Assembly (NCBI GenBank): GCA_034509925.1
Contig: CM067535.1
Coordinates: 8,608,701 to 8,672,700, forward strand
Source: Hirudinaria manillensis
Taxonomy: Eukaryota; Annelida; Clitellata; Hirudinida; Hirudinidae
Reading direction: 5' to 3'
Length of the DNA: 64,000 nucleotides
The position numbers and the translations under genes are program-made. Every line of letters starts with the position of its first letter. Position 1 is the first letter of the stretch. Positions 22,147-34,739 of this stretch are shown piece by piece. Under the pieces are notes generated by a model. That model was given only the letters and a program-made list of their open reading frames with translations, was not told the DNA's origin and made no database searches.

Positions 22147-25100
22147 TCACTTCATCTTCAATGCTTCCTTCAACATGGATGCAACGTCTCCTGAATTCAT
22201 CTCCTCGTCTGACATAACATAATGTAACTGATCACAAGTCCTTGATACATTGGCACCAACACCAATCTGATATCTTTCAGCTAATCTAAATAACTTTCAC
22301 AAACAACTCACCTGCACTAGTACTGGTAACTTCCCTCTCCAGCTTAAGTTTCTCTTGAGCACATTTCAACATGGCTTCCTCTATGGTATTCTTGCTAACG
22401 AGTCTGTAGATGGTTACGTCCCTGGAATTCAAAACAAAAACTTAAAATGACAACACCAGAATATGAATTCTTGTTGAAGTGTCGAGGCATACAACCCAAC
22501 AACCAAACAATAATCCTTTGTTAAATACTAATTAATTCTTGTTGCCAATAAAGACTCAGGTTATAGTAAAAGTTGTGTAGGAATCTCCATAATAATAATA
22601 ATAATAATGATAATAATAATGATAATAATAATAATGATAATAATAATAATGATAATAATAATAATAAAATAGAAGTTTTGTAAGGTTAATAAAAATAAAA
22701 TGCAAACAACAAATCTACAGCAGATGTATTATGCCTATTATTACTATGTCTATCAGCCAGAGACTATAGACAACATAAAACCAGATCAGACACCTGAACC
22801 TAATTCAAATGATCAATCAGATTAATAATACCTGGTCTGCCCGACCCGGTGACACCTGTCCTCTGCCTGTTTGTCGTTGTAGGGATTGAAGTCGACGTCG
22901 TGGAGGATGACGACGTTGGCTGAGACGAGGTTGATGCCCATGCCACCTGCCTTCGTGGAGAGGAGGAAGATGAAGATGTCGTCATTGTCTGTGAACTGGT
23001 CGATCAATTCCTGCCTGAGGATGATGATAGTAATCAAATAGGCTATGATGATGATGATGATAATCAAATAGATTATGATGATGATAATCAAACAGACTAT
23101 GATGATGCTAGTGATCAAATAGACTTTGATGATTATGATAATGATCAAATATAATATCATTAAATCCATATTACTATCCTTTAAAAAAAACACAGACACA
23201 TGACTTTCACAGTTAGTCTGAAATGACTCAAAGCAAACATAATCCAATCCAACATGCTGGAACATTGAATGCTAGCACATGGAATTGGAAGCACACAAAC
23301 CAACCTCTCAATGACAGGAGTCGAACCATCAAGACGCAAGTACTTGTGACCCCTTTCTTCCATGTACAACTCAACAATGTCCAAAACCATGGTAAATTGA
23401 CTGAACAACAACACCTTGTCTCCCTGGAGAGCAAATTTATAAGGAGGTTAAATAAATTGTTAAAGATAACAATTAATAATGTAATAGGGCAATATAATAG
23501 GGAATATAATATATTCACTTAGTCACTGGTTTTAATAATAATAATAATAATAATAATGATGATGATGATAATAATAATAATAATAACTTTGTAATTATTA
23601 GAGCTGGTATAATAAGTTATGATTCCTATTTGAAAACACGCAAGGCAACATGGCAGCACCTTTTCCTTCATTGTGGGCAGCAGTTTGTCAAGTTGCCCGA
23701 ATTTTCCGGACGAAAGGACGGATTCTTTGGGTAGGCGGTAATCTTTTAAAACCTGGAATGTTGAGCATGTTGGTGACGGAAGGAAGAGTGGATTTTTTAA
23801 GAATAATTTTAATTATAAAAAAAAATAAATAGTAAATATAATTATTTATTATTTTCAACTCGATTTAATTCTTTTTAACTGATAATTTGTGAAGGAAAAA
23901 AGACAACAACAACATTATGAACGTTGAATGAGACTGAGAAGCAGGACCAACAACAACAACAACAACAACTGCTAATCAATTGCCAAATGTTGATTCTTAC
24001 AGCAGCATTGAGTTGCATTACAAACCATTACCCACCTTGTACTTCTTGCACAGAGAATGAATCTCGAAGTCAGACATGACCTGAAGATCCTCGTAGATGG
24101 CGCTCTCATCCGAACTCCTGTGTTCCGGATCCTAGAACGAAAGGGGAGTGGAAGGAAAGCCATAGGATTAATGGTAAACTGTGATAGTCGTTCAAGTTAT
24201 GTTTAACTTTAAAAATAAACTCAATGAATATTGAAAATATGAAAAATTAGTAATTAATTTCCATAATTAATTTCCAACATCATTAATATTATGGAAGGAA
24301 GAATGATAACCTATTAAAGCAATACAAGTAAATCAACAACAACATCATCAACAACAACAACAACATAACACAACGTGGAGACTCACTTTAAGTATCTTCT
24401 TCGAGATGACCTTCAACTTAGCGTCCTCATAATGCCTCCTGTGGAGCAGCTCGTGATTGGCCGCCTTCCTCAGCTGCATCATCATCGACGCCCCGGAACT
24501 GAGCGGGTTCTTCTCCGTCACGTCCCTGACGAACTGGGTTTTCAGGTCGGTGTAAAGGTCGAGCTGACTGGGGGTCAGGGACACCCTGAGGGTGTGCTCG
24601 GTCTTTTTGGGGAGCTGCTGCAAGACATCTGCCTTGAGCCTTCGGAGAAAGAACGGCTGCAGGATTCTCTTCGCTTGTTTCAAGGTTTCTTGGACGTACG
24701 TGGCCTGACTGTCATCATTCCTCTCGTTCTTGGCGGCCTAGCGATGGACGGAGTCATTAATAAATAAATAAATAAATAAATAAGTAAATAAATAAATAAA
24801 GTAAATAAATAAATAAATAAATAAGTAAATAAATAAATAAGTAAATAAATAAATAAATAAGTAAATAAATAAATAATACCTTAAAGGTAAGCAACAACTC
24901 ACGGAGAATATTTTCTTCAAGTGATCGGTCTTTCCTGCGAATATGTCCGGCATGAGGAAGCAGAGGAGGGAGATGAGTTCGAGGAGATTGTTCTGGAGTG
25001 GGGTGCCGGTCAACAGCAGCCTCCTCTCTGCCTGCACGGAGTTGGAAACGACAAGGTTTTAGGGATTTCGGGGGACGTAGAGATCCAGTTTGACTTGGTT

Positions 25101-28100
25101 GGTTCATAAATAATTATTATAATTATAATATAAATAAATAACTATTATAATTATAATGGCTATAAATAGATGATAAATAAACAAGACCTGATGCCTATCA
25201 TGCCTATGACACTTTATAAATAACTCTTCCTTACTTTATTACTATTATTATTATTATTATTATTATTGTAGGGTTTATTATTTACTATTAAATTATAATT
25301 ATTATTAAAACTATTCATAGCAAATAATAATATATAATAGAGAATGTAAATGAGATTGGCCCATTGTGACAGCCAATCTGGCGGTCCAAGTGACGTCTGC
25401 TCACCGATATCCTGGTGAGGTTCTTGTATCGACTCGATGCCATGTTCTTGAGCATGTGACCCTCGTCGAATATGGCGTAGACGTACTTGTACTTTTTGAA
25501 GAGCACTTTGTCCTCTTGACTTCCTGAGGCCATGTTGTAGCTGACCAAATAATAATAACAATAACAATAATAGTAGTAGTAGTAACAACAATAATAATAT
25601 TGATAGCAATGGTGCAGTAATAATAACAAAAATAATATTGATAATAATGAAGATGATATCGATAGTAAAGCAGAGAAAATTATTAGTGATCTAATCTATA
25701 GATTACTCTTCCCAATTAAATTTCAATAAGAAAGAAAATGATTACACTAAAAACAACGGCAACAATAATATCAATAATAATAATCATAGATGATTTAATG
25801 GCCCAAGACGTGACGGAAAGAACGAGGAAATGAACGAACGAAGTGAGGATGACGTTGACTTCCAATCCTCCATCCAACAGCTGACTGCGAAGGTCCCTCC
25901 TCTCCTCTTGGGTGCCATAGTAAGGCACGACTTTCATTGACGGGCACCACTTCTGCAACTCTCTCAGCCAGTTGTCTGGTATTGGTTAATCGATAATAGG
26001 CTTAATTGTTTCTAAACATCTTCATCAAAGATATTATTTATTATTATATATTTTTGATTTAATGTTCAATTTGCCTGATTTAATAAATATCAGACTTTAT
26101 TGTTTCCCATAAATCTTTATTTTGTATTTACGATGGATGCATTATCAATCAATATCTGAAATCAATACATCATAGAATGTTGCGATTTCACAGAAATTTG
26201 AATCCAACCTATGGTTGAAGAGGGACAGACGATGACGTGGGGCCCCCTGTTTCCTTGAGACAACAGGTGCACCAGGAAGGCAATAGTCTGGATGGTCTTG
26301 CCAAGACCCTGGAAATAAATTCAAAATGGTTGTATTTACGATTCGAAGAAAGTCTAGTTAAATATATTTTTAATTAAAGACAAATAAAGGCGTCTGACCA
26401 TTTCGTCTCCGAGGATGCCGTTGAGCTTGTGCGAGTGCATCATTATCAGCCAGTTGATGCCCACCATTTGGTAGGGTGTCAGCTTCAAACTGTTAGGAGA
26501 AAGAAACAGTCATCTCATCACCAGGGATAACATCATATAATGAATGATGTATAATAATAATAATAATAATGACTTAAGTAGTTCAGTTAATTAAAATAAT
26601 AGAACAGCATTAATTTCATCTGCTTTGATAATAATAATAATATAAAATATGAAGTGATTCTAGAGAATTATTGCCAATTAAACACCATTTATATTATACA
26701 AGAGCCTCAATACTTAAAAACAATGTGATTGTGCTCTCGTAAATGAACAAATCAATGACAATTACAATTGCATCAATTACATTACAGAATCAAAATCTAA
26801 AGATGCAACTATCATCAAAACTCCACCAGCAACAACCCACCCCGTAGAGAGAAGCGAGGGCTGCTTGACCAGGTAGCCGCACTTCTTCTTTCCCCCGCTC
26901 GGGTGGGTGCCTTGGCCACCCATGATGTCCGAGATGGAGGATTCGAGGTTGGCAGAGATCATCTGGCAGCTCTCCATCAGCTGCTTGACATTGTCCCTGA
27001 CCTTCAACAAGTCCTGGCATTCCTCCACCAGCCAATGGCCAACCTGCCTGTTGTCTTCTAGTTTAGTGATCTGTTGCAAACGACAGGAATACAATGATTC
27101 ATCTATCAAGTACTATGACAGAAGAGATATTTGCAAATGTTTGACTATGGCTGACGAATCATTGAATGACTTTAGAGATAGAAGCAATCCGTGCCCGGAC
27201 TTACGAGATCTTTCCAGGACTCGAAGGGTCTCATGTTGACGACGGCGTCTGCTTTTTTCTTCGAGCATCCGTTCAAAGACGTCAGTTCGTCCGGCGTGGC
27301 GGAGTTCAAGAAGCTCAAGACCATCCCTCGCATGATCGGGTCGCCCGTTTCCTGAAGAAAACAAAACAACTGCCATTTTGCACCTAATTTGAGTTCAATG
27401 TACTTTTGAGCATTGGATTCTTTTGGCTCATAAAGTATATCGTTTAATGTGATATAGTCTAATGTAATACCTCTTCCTCCTCATCTTGTTCTTCATCCTC
27501 GTTATCATCCTCTGCTTTCTTGTCTTTGTCCTCCGATTCTGAGTCTGACTCAACCACCTTCACCCTCTTCATCTTTTTTACTTGCGGAGAAATTTCTGTT
27601 GAAATAAATCGAAAACGATTTTTAAATTTCCGACGCGGATCCGAGACATTGTTGTTTAATTAATTGAAATAAGATTTAACAACTTGTGCTTATGAAAGGA
27701 AATCATAGATTTAAAAACAAAATGCATCTATTTGACCAATAATAATAAAAAACAAATTAAAAAATAATCAAAAAACCATTTAATAGCTCACAATTAAAAG
27801 TCATTTAACTATAAGAAATACAGGAAATATCAATTTAAATATTCCTACAAATACAGAAACATATGCTCCAAAAGAAACGAAAACGTCTAACCTTCTTTGT
27901 TTGGAGAATTCAAAACTAAGGAATTGTTGCTGGTATTTGACGTGTTCATCCGTTCCATCATTCTGTTCACCTTGAAGGCCTTGATGCTTCCAAAATTGTT
28001 TTTCTTCTCCGGAGACTCGCATTCTGCCGACAACAGAAACGGACTTCGTCATTTTTTATTAATTAATTAAATTATTAACTATGATTTTAATTAATTTTGA

Positions 28101-28924
28101 ATTAACAACAAATCTTACGTTTTGCTTTTTGAAGTGCTGACAGTTTCACTGTTGCAGATTCTACGTTGAAATTGTTTTCCCTCAAGATCCGAACAATGTC
28201 CTGCAACATTCCCATGATGTTTGTATTCAGAAGCACATTAAATGCTTAGATAAGCATTTAATTTATTCATTCATTCATGCAAGACTTATGATAGTTATCA
28301 ACGTTTTGTAAACCTCATCAAGCCAAAAATAGTAATAACTAGTAAAACTAACAGGCCTTGGAATTGTGGGAAACTTAAGGCTAAGCATGAAAATGCTCTT
28401 CTTTGAGTCTTCCAGTCTGTCCGGACTGATTTTCTGACTGTTCTCTTCGATTTTAAATTTTTTATTATGATTTTCATGTTTTACATCTTCATCTTCATCA
28501 GATGACACAATGCATCTCACTCTTTTCCTGGATACACCCTTAGAATTTGTAGAATGTTGAGATGATTTTTTGTCACCATTTACGAGACCACCTGTCAGTG
28601 AAATAATGAAATTTCCATAAATAAACAGAATAGCACAAGACATTGTAATGACATGTTGACACCATTCTTTGTCGGCTTTGACGATGTTAACCAGGGAGAG
28701 TCCGATCCAGAAGAGGTGGGTTTGCTTGTCGCTTTAATATCCGAAAGAGTTTTGCCATTCTTAGTGGGACTTGTACTATTTTTAGTCGATTGGATATCTA
28801 GTAATAATAATCATCCAATGAAATTACCGGCCAACGACAAGAAAAATGTTTACATACTCCCAAACTTTAGTTTCTCGTATTTGAATTGAGACAACTCTTT
28901 TACAGACTTCGCACCACCGACCAT
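22147..28924 (-). CDS. SMARCAD1: SMARCAD1 SNF2-family chromatin remodelling ATPase, 20 exons
   Basis: An ATP-dependent nucleosome remodeller (Fun30/Etl1 class) acting in heterochromatin maintenance and DNA end resection. Exons on the minus strand: 28858-28924, 28663-28797, 28353-28591, 28119-28200, 27892-28023, 27471-27595, 27205-27351, 26841-27070, 26399-26489, 26209-26308, 25840-25975, 25408-25540, 24880-25031, 24387-24735, 24036-24131, 23660-23752, 23305-23423, 22832-23014, 22312-22421, 22147-22208; total 2781 nt, 926 aa (human 1026). One CUE-like module ([20 protein letters not shown]) is visible. Then come an acidic Ser/Glu stretch, the PFESWKDL linker, [12 protein letters not shown], Walker A DEMGLGKT (split by an intron), DEGH box [55 protein letters not shown] and [10 protein letters not shown]. 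All ATPase motifs appear intact. Exon 13 needs a non-obvious donor to keep the frame (see findings). Confidence 0.95.
22590..22668. repeat. AAT microsatellite with regular ATG interruptions
   Basis: AATAAT units punctuated by TGATAAT about every 12-15 bases, in a SMARCAD1 intron. Confidence 0.8.
24764..24875. repeat. AAAT microsatellite in a SMARCAD1 intron
   Basis: Over 100 bases of AAAT tetranucleotides with repeated GTAA interruptions, lying between exons 13 and 14 of SMARCAD1 and abutting the exon 13 donor on the minus strand. Confidence 0.85.
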
Positions 28925-29332
28925 TCTCAGAGCCAACCGGTCAAAACTTTGTTGCTCTGTAACGTTTAAGGCGCGATAGGGTCTGACCGATTTCATCCCT
29001 CTTGTTTCTTTAATATGCTTTGCAAAATTAAAAATATTTACATTTGAAAATTCTTTAGTTTATTCTAATGAAAAACATAAACTTTTTTAAATTTCATTAA
29101 TGAAGTCTAATGATATTTGATCTTAATAAACGGAAACAATTTAATAAGTGAATAAATAAAAAGTGTGATTTCTATTCGAAGCCGTGCATACGCAGAGACG
29201 GTGTAAATATTATGTGTCAAGCGCTATAGCAGTTGTTCATCACATCGGGTTTAATAGAAAAAAAACATCTTTTAAAAAATCTAATCGCTTTCCGAATAGC
29301 AAATTTGGGGCGTTCGTGGAGTTTTATTTCAG
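28925..29332. promoter_or_regulatory. Shared head-to-head promoter region, SMARCAD1 and PPP1R12
   Basis: The two start codons diverge and are 408 bases apart. The PPP1R12 ATG directly follows TTTCAG, so an untranslated first exon may lie in this interval. No conserved promoter element was recognised. Confidence 0.45.
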
Positions 29333-31039
29333 ATGGCAGCGGTAATAGAAAATAGGCTCGGTAGTTATGAAAAGAGAAAAGAACAAGTCCGACGTTACGA
29401 ACTCTTTATTGAAACCAACAATCCAACGGGTGATACTCACAAGAAGCCGAGGCTTGAAGTCGAATCAAAAAAGTCAAAATATAAAATTAGATTTCCCGAT
29501 GGGTGTATATTTTTGGCGGCTTGCTCTAGCGGTAGTACGGAAGACGTAGCCGAGCTTTTGAAAAATCCAAATACGGACATTAACACAACAAACGTAGATG
29601 GATTAACCGGCCTCCATCAGGTGATTGTATAGCCATTTAATGTAATAGTCTGCTAATTTGTGAATGTGTTGACTTAAAATTTTTTGACCCTAATGGTTTG
29701 GAATTGGAGTAACTTCAGTCTAAATGTGTCTTTTATGACCTTCTGCTGAGAATAGTCTGCTGCTAATCTTTACTTTCTTTAATCTACATCAATTTACTCA
29801 ATAAGATTTGCACACTTCATTTCCTACAAGAAATGCCGTTAGGCTTCGCTAAAATGTTTTGAATTCCGAGCATCTGGAATTTGGTTTTAACTTTGAAAAG
29901 GCTTGCATCAACGAAGACATCGACATGGTGAAGTTCCTGGTCGACAAAGGAATCGACATAAACATGAGGGACAACGAAGGCTGGACGGCTTTGCACGCGG
30001 CTGCCCAGTCGGGGTTCATTGAGATCGCCAAGTGAGTTTGAATTCATAGTAAAACAAACAAGCAAGAATGTCCAGATCGATAACTGCACTTAATGTATAT
30101 TATTTTGGAACCTTTACAATTTGCATATTAATGGCTAAATAATGGTGATATTATAATTTTGTTAGTAACTTCGATGATAATAGTTTGCACCATGTTTTGA
30201 AGCTTCTATAAAAAGGGACATGATGAAATGATTTTTTTTTTTTAATGCAATTATCATGCCATTATTATATTATTATCATAATTGATTACTATTGACATTG
30301 TGTTCATTATGAAGTAGACGGTTTGTAATCTTTTAGAATTGGTGAAATATTTATGTAACTATTAATCTAATTTTTTAATTAATTGTGTGGTAATTCATTT
30401 CTATTAAATTCATGAATGTTACAATCTTCATTCTGTGGATCGATGTAAACCAGTTCATGCACCAGCATCACGTAATATAATAAATACATAATAGTAAATA
30501 ATAAAATGTAACGTTGTAATGAAATAATGTAATTTAATTTAATAAGTGGTAGTAATATTCAGATGATCATAATTAATGGCAATTATAATTATGATAATTA
30601 TAACTGGGAAGAGATTTCATCAGGACATCCCCACTGGCTCTCTTGAATTTCTCTTTATTGCTTCTATGTTTTTTTTGCTGCCTGGCGAATAGAGAATTCA
30701 TTTAACGATTGAACGAATGAATGTCTGATTGATTTGATTGATTTAATGAGTGATTGATTGATTGATTGATTGATTGAACAACTACGCAGCAGTCCTTTTG
30801 TTGCACAAACTTACTTTGTCATTAATGCCATTGGTGCCAAACTATGAATGCACTGTGAAGTGATTCCTTTTGTTTCTGTTGCTCTTTTTGGCTGCTCCTG
30901 TTGAAGCAGGAATGAGCAGCCTGTAGGCCACCAGCCAGAATTAAATAAATAAATAAATGAATGAATAAAACAAATAGATAAATGGATGCAATGGGCCTCT
31001 TGTGGACCTATGAGCATTAACTTAATATTTGTATTATAT

Positions 31040-31071
<32 letters not shown>

Positions 31072-33651
31072 CATTTAATAACTAATATTAGGTTTGTATA
31101 TTAACTAGTTTCTTTTGTTGCAGCGTTTCTAAGTTTCGAGTTTTTAAAATTGATTTAATTCCGGTACCATTTATCAACCAACGACGACAATAAAAAATAA
31201 AAATAAAAAATAATAATAAAATAAAAAATAATAATAAAAAGTAATAATAAATCAACTCGACACCGTGACTAGGCATGAGAAACCAATATGTTCCCAGTCG
31301 ATAGTTTCTCTGGCAACCACTCTAAGACTTGCACGTCAAGTAATCGATCAAAACAGTCGCAACTAGTTACACATCTTTAACATAATTTATGCTCAATTTA
31401 GGTTCCTAATAGCAAGAGGTGCCAGGCTGGATCTCATAAACTGTGACTGTGAACTCCCTCTTGACCTGTCTCAGGCGAAAAGCATGACCCAACTGCTAGA
31501 GGAGGCGATGAAAGAGCAAGGTAGGTCACTGGCTTACCTAAGTCGTAGCAGTTACGACTTAGGCAGTTACGACTTAGGCCGCTTCGATGTTGTTGGGCAT
31601 CTCCTGAGACTGTTGAGTCTCGGTGATGTGTGCATATGGTGGCTGGGCTACTATTGATGGTGATGGTGATGATGATGATGTTTAAGCAGTTTTTAACTTA
31701 TTACGTTGGAGAAAATTGTGTATCGATGGAGAGCATTGATGATTGTTTTGAACTTCAACAATGAAAGAACTGAAGCTTCCAAATTAAGAAAGAAAAAAAA
31801 AAAAGATGACGACTACGATGATCTCAAGAGAAGTCACACAGCACATTTTAGTAATTTTTCGGACTCTGTGAAGAAGTGTCAAGCGGTTTCTAGCAGCTTC
31901 TTCAAGCACTCACTGATCTAGTCCCAATGTAGATCATTCACATGTTAATTGCTGAAGTAAGATAGATAGATAAGATGAGATGGCAGCCTAGTTTGACAAC
32001 AACAACAACAACAACAGCTGAATTGAAGAAGATGCATGTTCACTCTAACTTACTGTTAAAGATCACATTACTTGTGATAAGCTCAGGTGCTGATGCAAGC
32101 TGGGATTAGAAGCCAGAGGCTTTCGATTTGATTTTAAAGCAGCGGTGCTCTTAATTTCGCCTGTGGGTTTTCACCAGAATGATTATAAAAATTATGTTGG
32201 CCCGTTCCGTGGTCACTTAGGCGAATAATATTATGGTGTGCACGTGATCATTCGTGATGTGCGTGTGCAATGTTTAAAGACAACTTTGTTGTTGCGATAT
32301 GACAACGTGTATCATAACAGCTTTGTTGTTGTTGTTGCGATATGACAACATGTATCATAACAGCTTTGTTGTTGTTGTTGTTGCGATACATGTTGTCGAT
32401 TTGCAGCTGTTATCGGCAATTGGCAACTTTAACACAGCACTTTTATTACGACAAAACACGAAAGCTAGTGGATCAGTTATTATTTATCATCATCATCATC
32501 ATCATCATCATCACAACAGCATTATCATATTCATCATAGTCGTTATCATCATCATCATCGCAACAGCATTATCATATTCATCATCTTAATAATCATTAAA
32601 ACGTTATTTCCAAGAATGGTGATTTGCAAGCCATTCTTGGGCAATGGATTATCACCTGAGTTAATGAGGAGGTCACTTGTTTGATTAGGAAACGTTTGAG
32701 AGAGGTCTGCTGTCCGAGTAGGATGCTGATATCTTTGTTGATGTTGCTGCTACTACTACTGTTGTTGTTGTTGTTGTTGAAGAAGAAGATTTAAGTTCAC
32801 TGGTATCTGCCTCTCATTGATATTTCACATCTTGAGTGTGTGAGATTGTGTCGATTTGAATGTAGACCGGTCTTTTCTTAGAACTTTTCTATGTGATGTT
32901 CTCTGTGCTTGTGTGAGTGTGTGTGTTTGTGAACACACTGTTTAGCTGTTAAAATAATTTGTGACAAAGTGATGCAATTAGAATATGATTCAAGAATATT
33001 GCTGACAGTTCCTTATGGATTTCAAACTGCATTTCGTCTTTCATTAGAACATTCTTTTCTCCACTGTCATAGTTTTATTCACAGTGAAATCCATCTTTTA
33101 TTGGTACCATAATGTGGATCATCATCATCATCATTTCCATTTCGTAATGGCCGTCATTTCGTGAAATGATTTCTTAAATTACTCTCCTCCTCGACATCTC
33201 CCTCCAAACCAACTCACGTCGTGCGACCCGACCACGTGTCGTTGTAATCTTCATAACCGCTGCCGCCAGTAGGCGTCGTCGTCAATGGTCGTCTGTAATT
33301 CTTCCCTCTCCCTAAACAGGAATAGACGGAGACAGGGCCCGAAATGCGGAGGAGCGCATGATGATGGAGGACATCGGCAAGTGGAGTCGCTCGGGGGCGT
33401 ACGAGGGCGTTGCGGACGAGAGGACGGGAGCGACCCCCCTTCACGTGGCAGCAGTCAAAGGTTACCTGGACATCATGAAGTGAGAATCCGGTTTAGCATT
33501 ATTTAATTTTATTTAATTTTACTAAAGAACAATGACAACGATAATAATAATGATAATAATAATAATAATAATATGATAGTAATAATATTATTTTTAAGTA
33601 ATGATAAAGATTACGACAAATCTAATATTGCTGCTGTGATGGTGATGATGA

Positions 33652-33723
<72 letters not shown>

Positions 33724-34703
33724 GACTCTCTTCATTTTATTTATTTTTTTCAAAACAAACTTTTCATTCAAAGACTCCTCATACAATTCGGGGCGCCAGT
33801 TGACGCCGTGGACAACGAGGGCTGGACCCCCATGCACGGTGCAGCCCATTGGGGCCAGGAGGAAGCCTGTAGACTCCTGGCAGAGAATTACTGCGACTTA
33901 AAAGCCATCAACCATCAGGTGATGATGTTGTTGTTGTATTTGTTGTGGTTGTTGTCAGACGACAACCAGAGGAAGAGTTTGTGTTGTCTCTTGTTGACGG
34001 CAGAGAGTAGGCCCGGCGATTTTTTTTTCCTTCGTTTAGGATGCATTTGTTGGTATCTGCCATTATAGGCCATGAAATGAAAATAGCCTGGTCGTTATCA
34101 CAACTGTGTACTAATGATGATGGAGTTTCAGAGATATCACACACACACACACACACGCACACACGACCAAGTGTAGTTATTATCCGAAAATAATAATGGT
34201 AGCAATAAGGATGACGGATTTGAGGATTTGAAGAAATATCACGAGGGTCATCGCCATGGTCCGAGCGATCATCATCATCTTGCTCGTTATCATTTCAATT
34301 TCTAAGCACGTCCGTTTAAGTTTTGAGATAACTAGGTGCTTGACTTGCAAGAGTCATGAGATTAGCAGAGATTTTCAATTATTTATTTTTAAATAAATAA
34401 TTATTTAATAATATTAATTATTTAATAATATTAATTATTTAATAATATTAATTATTTAATAATATTAATTATTTATTAATAATCACGATGGTAATGAGTC
34501 AATCGTAATTAGCATTTTGAAATAATTAGTTGATTGATAACGTATGATGTAACGATGTGCAGGGCAACACCCCATTGGACGTCGCGGATCCCAACGTCGT
34601 AGGACTGCTGGAAGAGTTGCTGGAGAAGCAGAAATCGGTAAAATGATTAATATACTTATATTCTGGTATGCTAGAGGATATTGTTATTATTATTATTATT
34701 ATA

Positions 34704-34739
<36 letters not shown>

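Larger units (their letters stand above)
31521..33319. other. Long third intron of PPP1R12, repeat-structured
   Basis: The largest intron of this gene after intron 2. It contains an inverted/direct repeat 17 bases inside the donor, a GTT-rich minisatellite (32283-32402), CAT/ATC trinucleotide runs and a GTT run near 32759-32780. No open frame here resembles a gene. Confidence 0.6.

Noticed and set aside
24757-25107. Minus-strand frames with repeated [10 protein letters not shown]
   Set aside because: Translation of the AAAT microsatellite inside a SMARCAD1 intron; only the non-repeat edges belong to real exons.
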